Source: Candidatus Daviesbacteria bacterium RIFCSPLOWO2_02_FULL_41_8 (GTDB lineage: Bacteria > Patescibacteriota > Microgenomatia > Daviesbacterales > UBA10151). Taken from it: a stretch of DNA of 8,593 bases. The translations under genes and the position numbers were made by a program. Under the pieces are notes generated by a model that was not told where the DNA came from, made no database searches, and saw nothing but the letters and a program-made list of their open reading frames with translations. The DNA is taken from positions 1 through 8,593 of the forward strand of contig MFDZ01000063.1 in the NCBI GenBank assembly GCA_001777455.1, given 5' to 3'. Positions 1 through 5,543 of this stretch are shown here, piece by piece. Numbering within the stretch: the first letter of the stretch is position 1; every line of letters begins with the position of its first letter.

Positions 1-1
1 A

Positions 2-1339
2 ATGTGCGAAGTATGGTATTCGGAAAGGATGCAACAAGCCAGAGACAAAGAGTTAGAATCTCAAGGACCCACCCATGTGTTTAAAATTAAATGTATTGAT
101 GGTAGAAAACCAAGAGGCTTTGAAGGACCCGCTAATTCCTTAAAAGCAGAAGGGGGTCTCTTGGCTTTGAAACATGACCCGACTACCAGAAGACCCGAAC
201 CCTTAAGTTCAGAAATATGCATAGCCCTAAGTGATTCCAATGCTGACCTTTTGGAAATGAATGTTGCCCATTATGATTCAACAGATCCCAACCACGGATG
301 TGCCGCAATCGGACGAGTGATTACCGATCATTCAAAGGGGGAAGAGTCTGTCTGGCCGTTTTTATCATCTCATGAGAAAAGCTTGGTTATTCAGGCAGGC
401 GGCATTAGTCATGAATATGCAGGGATGGTTTTAATGGAATTGACCAACTCCAAAGCTCTAAACGAGATTCATAGAAGATATATGGTGTGTAGTGATACCC
501 AGCCGATAAAACAAGTTGCAGTTACAGTGCTGGCTGATACAAGAACCATGGGGTTGGAACTTAGAGTTCCCTTATTAAAGGCAGGACAGGCAGGTCTAGA
601 ACTGGTGCCGGCGAATGAACAAAAAGTCTTATCTACTGCCCAGTTAACCCACGATTTTGAGACAGATCTTACCAGAGTTAGCAACTTTCCTGTGGGTGCA
701 TTTAAGGAAACCTTCAATGATAAAGAGCATTTTGTTGACTATTATGAAGCTTTAGTAGATCTTTCAGCGGTTTTATCGAAGCCGGAGAACGGTGTTTCTC
801 TACTTTTTGAAAAAGTAAACAGCTTTATCAAGGAAAATTACCCGAACCTTTCATCCGGACAGACTCAAGCATTTCGGTATAGGGTTTTAAGAACAGTTGC
901 ACATCAGTATTTAACCGGTTTACATCATCCGCAAGATCACCCTTTCTCTGACCACGACGAGAAGTTTATCTCAATTGGTCCGGGAACTGATTACGTGGGA
1001 AAATATGAAACTGATAAGCAATGTTTCAGAATGAGCGGTCCGGATGCAAAAACAGCAACCAGAAGACTTGTTATTGCCGCATCTGTGATGGACAAGACCA
1101 AAGTTGACGGAGAAGATCCACATATTATTTTTCTTTGTACACCTGTAAGAGAAAATGGTGACGCTGAAGAATATCAAAATGCTTATGCGGATAGCGCTAC
1201 ATTTTACAGGTCACTTATGAATAAAAAAATAATACGTGATTTAATAAGATCAAAAAATATTTTGCCAGTTCCGGTACTAATATCTTTCGAAACGAATAAA
1301 GTTTTAGAAGTAGTTTCTAAGAATGCTATATTTGCCTAA
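2..1339 (+). CDS. Putative carbonic anhydrase-like protein (zeta/epsilon-type metal site), 5' end possibly cut by window
   Basis: This gene encodes at least 445 residues; the first ATG is at the window edge, so the true start may lie upstream. I do not recognise the family with certainty. What can be seen is CIDGR at residues 31-35, which fits the CxDxR metal-site motif of beta-fold carbonic anhydrases, followed by His90 and Cys100 in a segment ending HGCAAIG. From memory, the cadmium (zeta) enzyme CDCA uses Cys263, His315 and Cys325, so the H-to-C spacing of 10 is the same here; the carboxysomal epsilon enzyme is similar. By inference it would interconvert CO2 and bicarbonate with Zn or Cd bound by C31, H90 and C100. 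There is no signal peptide or membrane segment in the visible part, so it looks cytoplasmic. The C-terminal half (about residues 230-445) has no motif I can assign. It ends 32 bp before atpC. Confidence 0.45.
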   Translation: MCEVWYSERMQQARDKELESQGPTHVFKIKCIDGRKPRGFEGPANSLKAEGGLLALKHDPTTRRPEPLSSEICIALSDSNADLLEMNVAHYDSTDPNHGCAAIGRVITDHSKGEESVWPFLSSHEKSLVIQAGGISHEYAGMVLMELTNSKALNEIHRRYMVCSDTQPIKQVAVTVLADTRTMGLELRVPLLKAGQAGLELVPANEQKVLSTAQLTHDFETDLTRVSNFPVGAFKETFNDKEHFVDYYEALVDLSAVLSKPENGVSLLFEKVNSFIKENYPNLSSGQTQAFRYRVLRTVAHQYLTGLHHPQDHPFSDHDEKFISIGPGTDYVGKYETDKQCFRMSGPDAKTATRRLVIAASVMDKTKVDGEDPHIIFLCTPVRENGDAEEYQNAYADSATFYRSLMNKKIIRDLIRSKNILPVPVLISFETNKVLEVVSKNAIFA

Positions 1340-1358
1340 AAGAAAGAATATTTTAGTA

Positions 1359-1364
1359 TATAAT
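1359..1364 (+). promoter_or_regulatory. -10 element of atpC, likely leaderless
   Basis: A perfect TATAAT lies 7 nt before the atpC ATG, in the 32-bp gap after the upstream gene. A start site at the usual distance would fall on or next to the A of ATG. No convincing -35 box is seen at 17 bp. The AGGA at 1366-1369 is only 2 nt from ATG, too close to act as a normal Shine-Dalgarno sequence. Confidence 0.5.
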
Positions 1365-1371
1365 TAGGATT

Positions 1372-1782
1372 ATGTCGCAATTACACTTAAAAATTGTCAC
1401 CCCGGAGAAGTTAATATTGGACGAGGAAGTCTCCCAGGTTAATGTCTCAACTGAACAGGGAGAAATTGGCATACTCCCCCATCATGCTAATTTAATGGCA
1501 AAATTGGAACCCGGAGAATTGGTTATTAAAAGAAACGGTAAAATTGAATCTATGGCTATCGGAGACGGGTTTTTGCAAGTTACTGATAACACTTTAACTG
1601 TAATGACGGATTTGGCCACTTTGGCGGCTGATATAGATGAAAAAGCTGTGGAAGATGCTAAAAAGCGGGCAGAACAAGCTCTCTCTCAAACCCTATCTGA
1701 TGAAGAATATGCAGAAACTATGGCAAACCTCGAAAAATCCCTGGCACAACTGAGAGTAAAAAGAAGACATCGTGTTCGTTAA
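1372..1782 (+). CDS. atpC: F1Fo-ATP synthase epsilon subunit
   Basis: The 136-residue product has the size and layout of the F1 epsilon subunit. It is the central-stalk subunit that, with gamma, couples rotation to ATP synthesis and can inhibit ATP hydrolysis; it acts at the cytoplasmic side of the membrane. Residues 1-85 form the beta-sandwich domain, opening LHLKIVTPEKLILDEEV and carrying the family hallmark GEIGILPHHANL at 30-41. Residues 88-136 form the helical C-terminal part, ending in the basic tail LRVKRRHRVR. The gene is normally next to atpD, but here the upstream neighbour is an unrelated gene, and it has its own TATAAT 7 nt before ATG. The last 16 codons plus stop (1732-1782) are duplicated at 4572-4622, and a second version of the terminal codons lies just downstream at 1833-1862. 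The identification is firm; the C-terminus may have been replaced by recombination. Confidence 0.95.
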   Translation: MSQLHLKIVTPEKLILDEEVSQVNVSTEQGEIGILPHHANLMAKLEPGELVIKRNGKIESMAIGDGFLQVTDNTLTVMTDLATLAADIDEKAVEDAKKRAEQALSQTLSDEEYAETMANLEKSLAQLRVKRRHRVR

Positions 1783-1861
1783 TTTGGAAAATTAGATTCT
1801 TCGCTAGTCGCTCAGAATGACAGAAGAAGAAATGGGTCAAACGCCGCCACCGTGTACGTTA
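1732..1861 (+). repeat. Direct repeat copy A: atpC 3' end + hairpin + second atpC tail
   Basis: This 130-bp block matches 4572-4699 with about 12 mismatches and one 2-bp gap by eye. It covers the last 16 codons and stop of atpC, a roughly 50-bp spacer with a palindromic element, and a second copy of the atpC terminal codons. The two copies are in the same orientation and bracket the EamA-type and radical SAM genes. Crossing over between them would remove those two genes and leave atpC intact. Confidence 0.9.
1796..1821. repeat. Short palindromic repeat, ATTCT...AGAATGAC type
   Basis: ATTCTTCGCT at the left and CTCAGAATGAC at the right form an imperfect hairpin with a stem of ATTCT/AGAAT. The same unit occurs at 4636-4659 and 5772-5795; this copy is 2 bp longer in the centre. 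It lies between the convergent ends of atpC and the transporter gene. No T-run follows it on either strand, so it is not a classical Rho-independent terminator, though it may still slow transcription or protect the mRNA end. Confidence 0.8.
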
Positions 1862-1862
1862 G
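1833..1862 (+). pseudogene. Displaced second atpC C-terminal tail
   Basis: Read from 1833, the ten codons give WVKRRHRVR and a TAG stop, repeating the VKRRHRVR that ends atpC at 1782. The codons differ: CGC CGC CAC here against AGA AGA CAT in the gene, with GTA against GTT and TAG against TAA. A protein-level match with silent differences means this is a homologous gene end, not chance. It is separated from the working tail by about 50 bp holding the hairpin. The EamA-type gene's stop codon on the other strand (1859-1861) is formed inside this scar. Confidence 0.75.
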
Positions 1863-2701
1863 GTTAAAAGAAGAATTCCAATAATTGTTACAGCTGTTCC
1901 GATTAGCTTCCTTAAAATATCCTGTCTTTCTTTCAAAATAATAATTCCTCCTAAAACCCCGATTACCATCATTCCCTGGTAAAGGCCGTTGACCCTGCTG
2001 ACATCACCCAGCCGGAGGGCAGCCAATAGCAAAAACATTCCTATTACGTTTGCTCCTGTCCCTAAAAGTTTGGGAATTTTCTGACCAAAATTTTGATTTA
2101 TTAATCTTTTCCTGGCATCTTTGATAAAAAACAGAAATAAAATCACTGAAGGTAGCGAGAAAAACAGCATGATGACCGGGGTCGATGCAAACGGAGCTGC
2201 TTGCTTTAAAAGCACACTATTGATGGCAATCATTACAGCGGCTAAATTGGCGTAGATGACTCCTTTATCAAGGAAAAGCTTATGTGGCGCAACAGCTATG
2301 CTAAGACCCAGGAATAATACACCTATCCCGAAGTAATTCATATTATTAAGTCTTTCTCCGAGGAACAAAAAAGCAATCATAGGCACCCAAATTAGTCTGG
2401 TCCGTGAAATAATGGTGGAGATAGAAAGATGGGTGAACTTGTGCATCTTCATAAAGAGATAAACTGAAAGAGATTCGGTTAACCCTACAGATAAAAGTAT
2501 TAGTATAGTTTTAGTGTCAAAAGTCATTTTAAAGTCAAAAAAGAGAAAAGGAAGAAAGAATAATAACCTTAAGAATTCGAAAGTCCAGGCCCAGACAGTT
2601 GAATCTCCTTTATCTTTTAGAAGATAGCGGTTGAAGAAATTATGTACATTTGAACTAATTCCGGCCAGAATAGCCAATACGATCCAGGAATTGATTAACA
2701 T
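1859..2701 (-). CDS. EamA/DMT-family membrane transporter
   Basis: The 280-residue product is almost entirely hydrophobic, with about ten membrane segments (roughly residues 5-22, 36-55, 65-84, 92-115, 122-138, 146-163, 173-193, 211-231, 236-257 and 264-279). This is the length and topology of drug/metabolite superfamily (EamA) permeases, which arose by doubling of a five-helix unit. Typical EamA features are the ISTIISRTRLIWVPMIAFLF stretch followed by GER at 115-117 at the end of the first half, and IIILKER at 253-259 at the matching point of the second half. The substrate cannot be read from sequence; relatives export amino acids, metabolites or drugs. The gene is divergent from the radical SAM gene (72-bp gap) and lies with it between the two atpC-tail direct repeats. 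Its TAA stop is made at the junction with the atpC-tail scar. A TATAAT lies 7 nt before ATG with no ribosome binding site. Confidence 0.85.
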   Translation of the reverse strand: MLINSWIVLAILAGISSNVHNFFNRYLLKDKGDSTVWAWTFEFLRLLFFLPFLFFDFKMTFDTKTILILLSVGLTESLSVYLFMKMHKFTHLSISTIISRTRLIWVPMIAFLFLGERLNNMNYFGIGVLFLGLSIAVAPHKLFLDKGVIYANLAAVMIAINSVLLKQAAPFASTPVIMLFFSLPSVILFLFFIKDARKRLINQNFGQKIPKLLGTGANVIGMFLLLAALRLGDVSRVNGLYQGMMVIGVLGGIIILKERQDILRKLIGTAVTIIGILLLT

Positions 2702-2708
2702 AAATTAG

Positions 2709-2714
2709 ATTATA
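2709..2714 (-). promoter_or_regulatory. -10 element of the EamA-type gene, likely leaderless
   Basis: On the minus strand TATAAT is followed by 7 nt (CTAATTT) and then ATG, so transcription would begin at or next to the start codon. A TTGACA is present upstream (2731-2726), but only 11 bp from this hexamer, too short for a normal sigma-70 spacer. No Shine-Dalgarno sequence is present. Confidence 0.5.
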
Positions 2715-2761
2715 CGATAAAAGTATGTCAAAAATAGCTGTAATCAGATCGGAAGCTGTGT

Positions 2762-2767
2762 TAGAAT
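2762..2767 (+). promoter_or_regulatory. -10-like element of the radical SAM gene, likely leaderless
   Basis: TAGAAT ends 6 nt before the ATG at 2774, which places the expected start site on the A of ATG. There is no Shine-Dalgarno sequence in front of the gene and no strong -35 box. It shares the 72-bp divergent region with the transporter promoter on the other strand. Confidence 0.4.
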
Positions 2768-2773
2768 CGCTTC

Positions 2774-4558
2774 ATGCGAGCTATTGAGCTTATCCAAAGA
2801 ATAAGTGAGCGGAAGATAGAACATCATAAATTAAGGCATCCCGCAGTTGTGGTTGTTGAGTTTGGTGGTGGAAATTGTAACAAGTCTGGATCAACTTCCT
2901 GCAAAGATTTTTGCGCTGTTCCGGAAGGTAAATTTTATAATCCTACGCTTGATCCGACTCCGGATATGCTGGTTGACCAATTCAGGCAGATTGCTGTTTT
3001 AAAACCTGCGGTGGTTAGTATTGTGCCAAACGGAGAGGCGGTAATTACTTATCAAAAATCCAATACATCCTGGAGTGAAATCCTTGATCAGCAAAAAAAA
3101 GGTAATTTATCAAAAGAACAATTGTCATCTTTGCTGAATTTTTATTCAAAGAAATATCATTTAGATTCTGTTAATAGTAGTCAAGCGATGACTCCTGCAG
3201 AGAAAATGGCGCTGACGATTGCTTTAGGAAAAAACATTGGTTTAAATCTTTCGCTGACCACGAATGGCAGCTTTTTAACCAAGGATCTATTAGGCCTTTA
3301 TAGAGAAGCGGGTCTTGAATATATAAATTTATCATATCATCCTAATCAGCCGTTTGATTCCCAGAGACATGACCTTGGTCTCGAGCATTTAATGAAAAAA
3401 GCTAACGAAGCAATTGAGGTAGGTCTAGTGCCCACGATAACGCATGTTCTTACAAGACAAAATGCGGATACTTTTGTTGATTTGGCAGATTATGTAACTG
3501 AACATGATATTTTGTTTGCCGTAGGAATAGCAAATACCCGCGGCGGTGGGTTCTCAACTTCAAATAGCGGTATTGAACCAACAGAAGCTCAGGTAAAATT
3601 AGTTTTCAGAAGGCTTTTGGCAAGGAAATTATTTGCAGACAGGCACATCCGGACTACGATCCCCTACCTTTTGATGGCACCATATTTACAGCATTGGGTT
3701 TGTGACCAGTCAACTGATTTTTTCCATCTTAGTATCGAAAAAAATGGAACGGGGTTGCAATCTAGATTGAATGTTTGTTCCGAGGTGAGACCGGAAAGCT
3801 TTACTAAACTTGAAGATTTTGTGACAGCAGATCAATTTGATAACGCGGCTTATCTTAGGTGGCGGTCTAAAGCAATAAATGATCCTAAACGAGGTTGCGG
3901 GACTTGTACTCATCAATGTTTCTTTGAGTCTGCTACCAGACACACTTTAAATATAGGGAAAAAGATTGAGGCCTTGGATGGGTGGGATATTTATGGCAAA
4001 ATGCTTCGGCAGCGCCACTTTTTTAGACATCCAATCAGACCCGTAGTTTCCAAGAGAGAGGATTTTCAAAAGCCTTATCTTTGGGAGTCCCTCCTTCAGG
4101 GAGAAGCCAGGATCGTTGCCGAATTAAAAGATGATAATTATTGGCAGGAAACTTTCAAAAGATCAGGCGTGGATTATAATATTTTATTGGCTGGTTTAAT
4201 TAAAGATGCAACTGACCCTGAAGTTGTAAGGGAATTAGTACAAACTGAAAATAGTTTTGTTATTAAATCGTCTCTAAATTGGCATGATTCTGAAAGTTTC
4301 CAAAGCAGGTTCTTTAGGTCGATCTATTTGCCTTTTCAAAGAAGCGGCCATGAGGCAAATATAGCTTTGCCACCCAAGTTTAAAGATATCCTAAGACATG
4401 AGACTCCGGACGATTTTAGGGAAGCAATAGAAAAAATAATTAGAGAAAAACGGCTTGATAGGATCAAATCGTATAATGGTATATTGCAGTTTATCTATAA
4501 GGTCTGGGATTCCCTGTCATTTTTAGCAAACCTAATGCTTTTCAGATTTGCTGTGTAA
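2774..4558 (+). CDS. Radical SAM protein with non-canonical Cys spacing and SPASM-like C-terminal cysteines
   Basis: The 594-residue product looks like a radical SAM enzyme of unknown substrate. The first strand AVVVVEFGGGNC leads to C35, C43 and C47, a CX7CX3C arrangement rather than the usual CX3CX2C, with an aromatic residue (F46) before the last cysteine as in the canonical motif. PNGEAVIT at 85-92 fits the GGEP-type SAM-binding strand, LSLTTNGSFL at 159-168 a later barrel strand, and INLSYHPNQ at 184-192 the next. Beyond the barrel, C335 and the cluster CGTCTHQC (C375, C378, C382) resemble a SPASM/twitch auxiliary iron-sulfur site; C310 may also take part. Residues 400-594 are a charged extension with no motif I know. 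Relatives modify peptides or mature enzymes, but no peptide precursor gene is visible nearby. It is divergent from the transporter and inside the same repeat-flanked segment. The assignment to the superfamily is good, the role unknown. Confidence 0.75.
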   Translation: MRAIELIQRISERKIEHHKLRHPAVVVVEFGGGNCNKSGSTSCKDFCAVPEGKFYNPTLDPTPDMLVDQFRQIAVLKPAVVSIVPNGEAVITYQKSNTSWSEILDQQKKGNLSKEQLSSLLNFYSKKYHLDSVNSSQAMTPAEKMALTIALGKNIGLNLSLTTNGSFLTKDLLGLYREAGLEYINLSYHPNQPFDSQRHDLGLEHLMKKANEAIEVGLVPTITHVLTRQNADTFVDLADYVTEHDILFAVGIANTRGGGFSTSNSGIEPTEAQVKLVFRRLLARKLFADRHIRTTIPYLLMAPYLQHWVCDQSTDFFHLSIEKNGTGLQSRLNVCSEVRPESFTKLEDFVTADQFDNAAYLRWRSKAINDPKRGCGTCTHQCFFESATRHTLNIGKKIEALDGWDIYGKMLRQRHFFRHPIRPVVSKREDFQKPYLWESLLQGEARIVAELKDDNYWQETFKRSGVDYNILLAGLIKDATDPEVVRELVQTENSFVIKSSLNWHDSESFQSRFFRSIYLPFQRSGHEANIALPPKFKDILRHETPDDFREAIEKIIREKRLDRIKSYNGILQFIYKVWDSLSFLANLMLFRFAV

Positions 4559-4572
4559 TTGATGCTTTTCAG
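4535..4572 (+). repeat. 11-bp direct repeat at the cassette junction
   Basis: ATGCTTTTCAG occurs at 4535-4545, in the last codons of the radical SAM gene, and again at 4562-4572, directly abutting the second atpC-tail block. The second copy ends on the first base of that block, so it marks the junction and may be a trace of the joining event. Confidence 0.6.
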
Positions 4573-4622
4573 AAAAATCCCTGGCTCAACTGAGAGTAAA
4601 AAGAAGACATCGTGTTCGTTGA
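4572..4622 (+). pseudogene. Orphan atpC C-terminal fragment
   Basis: These 17 codons read EKSLAQLRVKRRHRVR and a stop, identical in protein to residues 121-136 of the atpC product. Only two bases differ from the gene: a silent GCA to GCT at alanine and TAA to TGA at the stop. No start codon or gene body precedes it, so it cannot be a working gene. The lack of amino-acid change means the copy is recent, homogenised by gene conversion, or derived from a functional atpC in a relative. Confidence 0.9.
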
Positions 4623-4635
4623 TTTGTAAAATTAG

Positions 4636-4659
4636 ATTCTTCGCTTCGCTCAGAATGAC
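4636..4659. repeat. Short palindromic repeat, ATTCT...AGAATGAC type
   Basis: This 24-bp unit is the same family as 1796-1821 and 5772-5795. It forms an imperfect hairpin with an ATTCT/AGAAT stem and lies between the convergent ends of the radical SAM gene and the membrane protein gene. No T-run follows on either strand. Confidence 0.8.
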
Positions 4660-4670
4660 AAGAGAGGTGA

Positions 4671-4700
4671 CGGGTTAAACGCCGCCACAGTGTCCGTTAA
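4671..4700 (+). pseudogene. Fourth copy of the atpC terminal codons
   Basis: The ten codons read RVKRRHSVR and TAA, matching the atpC C-terminus with one change (R to S). Like the copy at 1833-1862 it uses CGC CGC CAC, so these two belong to one lineage and the AGA AGA CAT copies to another. The antisense strand of this scar encodes the C-terminus of the neighbouring membrane protein. Confidence 0.75.
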
Positions 4701-5478
4701 TTTTTGGTGTAGCATCTTGCCTTTTCCGCAATAATTTAAAAGCAAAAGAACAATAAACCCTTGAGAAGTCTGTTAATAAAAATAACAAGGGCGAAGTAAA
4801 GAAAATCCCAAAAAGAAATACAGAGCCTATTAATAAAGAATAAGGGTTAATAAATAAAATTGAAATCATCAGGATTTTATTTATTAAACAAGTATTTTTC
4901 CAGGATACTTTTTGATCAGAGTCTAAGGTTCCATAAGATGTATCAGACCGATGTAACTTGGAACTTAATGATTCAAATCTTGGATCTGAAAAAATGTTTA
5001 AGGGTATTTTCCATGGTTTATCTTCGTTAAAGACTACAAGCCCGAAGGTTTTGTCATGATAGGCAATTTTTGCAAAGTTTTGACCATCCCTAAAAATAGA
5101 TTTAATAGAACTAAATGGTATCGTAAGGGTTGTGTGCAGAAGAAATTTTTCTTCCAACCTATCACCATAAAAATGTAGCCTATCTAAAGCATGAGGTAAT
5201 CGCAAAAAAAAGAGAATTCCGGTGACAAGAAGAAAAATGCCGATATAATAAGCAAAAGAATCTTTGAATTCCGGATGCGAGGAGCCGAAATAACCACCTG
5301 AAATAGCTATTATGCACCAAAGGATTAGAAAAGGGTAATCTTTAAAATTAGTATATTTGTAAAATGGCCGACTGATCCAAATAGCTTTTTCTTCTTTCTT
5401 GGTGATTTTTTTTATTAAACCAACAATATTTCCAATAACTAATCCAAGAATAGAGCTAGAGAATAAATAGATGATCAT
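4675..5478 (-). CDS. Membrane protein of unknown function with a possible PH-like middle domain
   Basis: I do not recognise this 267-residue protein. It has an N-terminal membrane helix (about 3-22), a helix pair (about 48-66 and 74-93), a soluble middle part, and a hydrophobic C-terminal region (about 198-236) that could form two helices. The middle part contains LHFYGDRLEEKFLLHTTLTI leading into PFSSIKSI (101-128). That resembles bacterial PH-like membrane domains, in which a 'D-R-L' strand is followed by 'IPLSRIQSI'; this is a weak resemblance. Residues 260-267 (INGHCGGV) are read from the antisense strand of a displaced atpC tail, so the native C-terminus was probably cut or extended by the rearrangement. 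The gene is divergent from the first glycosyltransferase across 65 bp. A TATAAT lies 5 nt before ATG with no ribosome binding site. Confidence 0.7.
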   Translation of the reverse strand: MIIYLFSSSILGLVIGNIVGLIKKITKKEEKAIWISRPFYKYTNFKDYPFLILWCIIAISGGYFGSSHPEFKDSFAYYIGIFLLVTGILFFLRLPHALDRLHFYGDRLEEKFLLHTTLTIPFSSIKSIFRDGQNFAKIAYHDKTFGLVVFNEDKPWKIPLNIFSDPRFESLSSKLHRSDTSYGTLDSDQKVSWKNTCLINKILMISILFINPYSLLIGSVFLFGIFFTSPLLFLLTDFSRVYCSFAFKLLRKRQDATPKINGHCGGV

Positions 5479-5483
5479 TAATT

Positions 5484-5489
5484 ATTATA
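5484..5489 (-). promoter_or_regulatory. -10 element of the membrane protein gene, likely leaderless
   Basis: On the minus strand TATAAT ends 5 nt before ATG; an overlapping TATTAT ends 8 nt before it. Either would place the transcript start at the start codon. No Shine-Dalgarno or clear -35 box is present. The region is very AT-rich, so chance matches are possible. Confidence 0.4.
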
Positions 5490-5506
5490 ATATCACGAGA
5501 GCATTT

Positions 5507-5535
5507 TTGAGGTTACCTGCTGATTGTTATACAAT
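5507..5535 (+). promoter_or_regulatory. Promoter of the glycosyltransferase run, likely leaderless
   Basis: TTGAGG at 5507-5512 and TACAAT at 5530-5535 are separated by exactly 17 bp, the best sigma-70-type promoter in the window. The -10 hexamer ends 8 nt before the ATG at 5544, giving a leader of about 0-3 nt. No Shine-Dalgarno sequence is present between it and ATG. Confidence 0.6.
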
Positions 5536-5543
5536 ATAACGAC

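Larger units (their letters stand above)
4572..4699 (+). repeat. Direct repeat copy B: orphan atpC 3' end + hairpin + second tail
   Basis: This is the partner of 1732-1861, in the same orientation. The first 75 bp are nearly identical to copy A; most differences are in the stretch right after the hairpin. It has no atpC gene body in front of it and begins 13 bp after the stop of the radical SAM gene. Confidence 0.9.

Noticed and set aside
469..717. Minus-strand open frame inside the carbonic anhydrase-like gene
   Set aside because: Antisense shadow of a longer, well-supported coding frame, with no ribosome binding site or recognisable motif. The same holds for 971-1177, 3710-3943, 5568-5753 and 7986-8183.
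1762..1862. Paired atpC tails as a simple target-site duplication from insertion of the hairpin repeat
   Set aside because: A fresh target duplication would be identical in DNA, but the two tails differ at many silent positions (AGA AGA CAT against CGC CGC CAC), so two separate gene-end lineages are more likely.
2726..2731. Perfect TTGACA on the minus strand upstream of the transporter as a -35 box
   Set aside because: It lies only 11 bp from the TATAAT, too short for sigma-70, and at 17-18 bp spacing the partner hexamer would overlap or touch the start codon.
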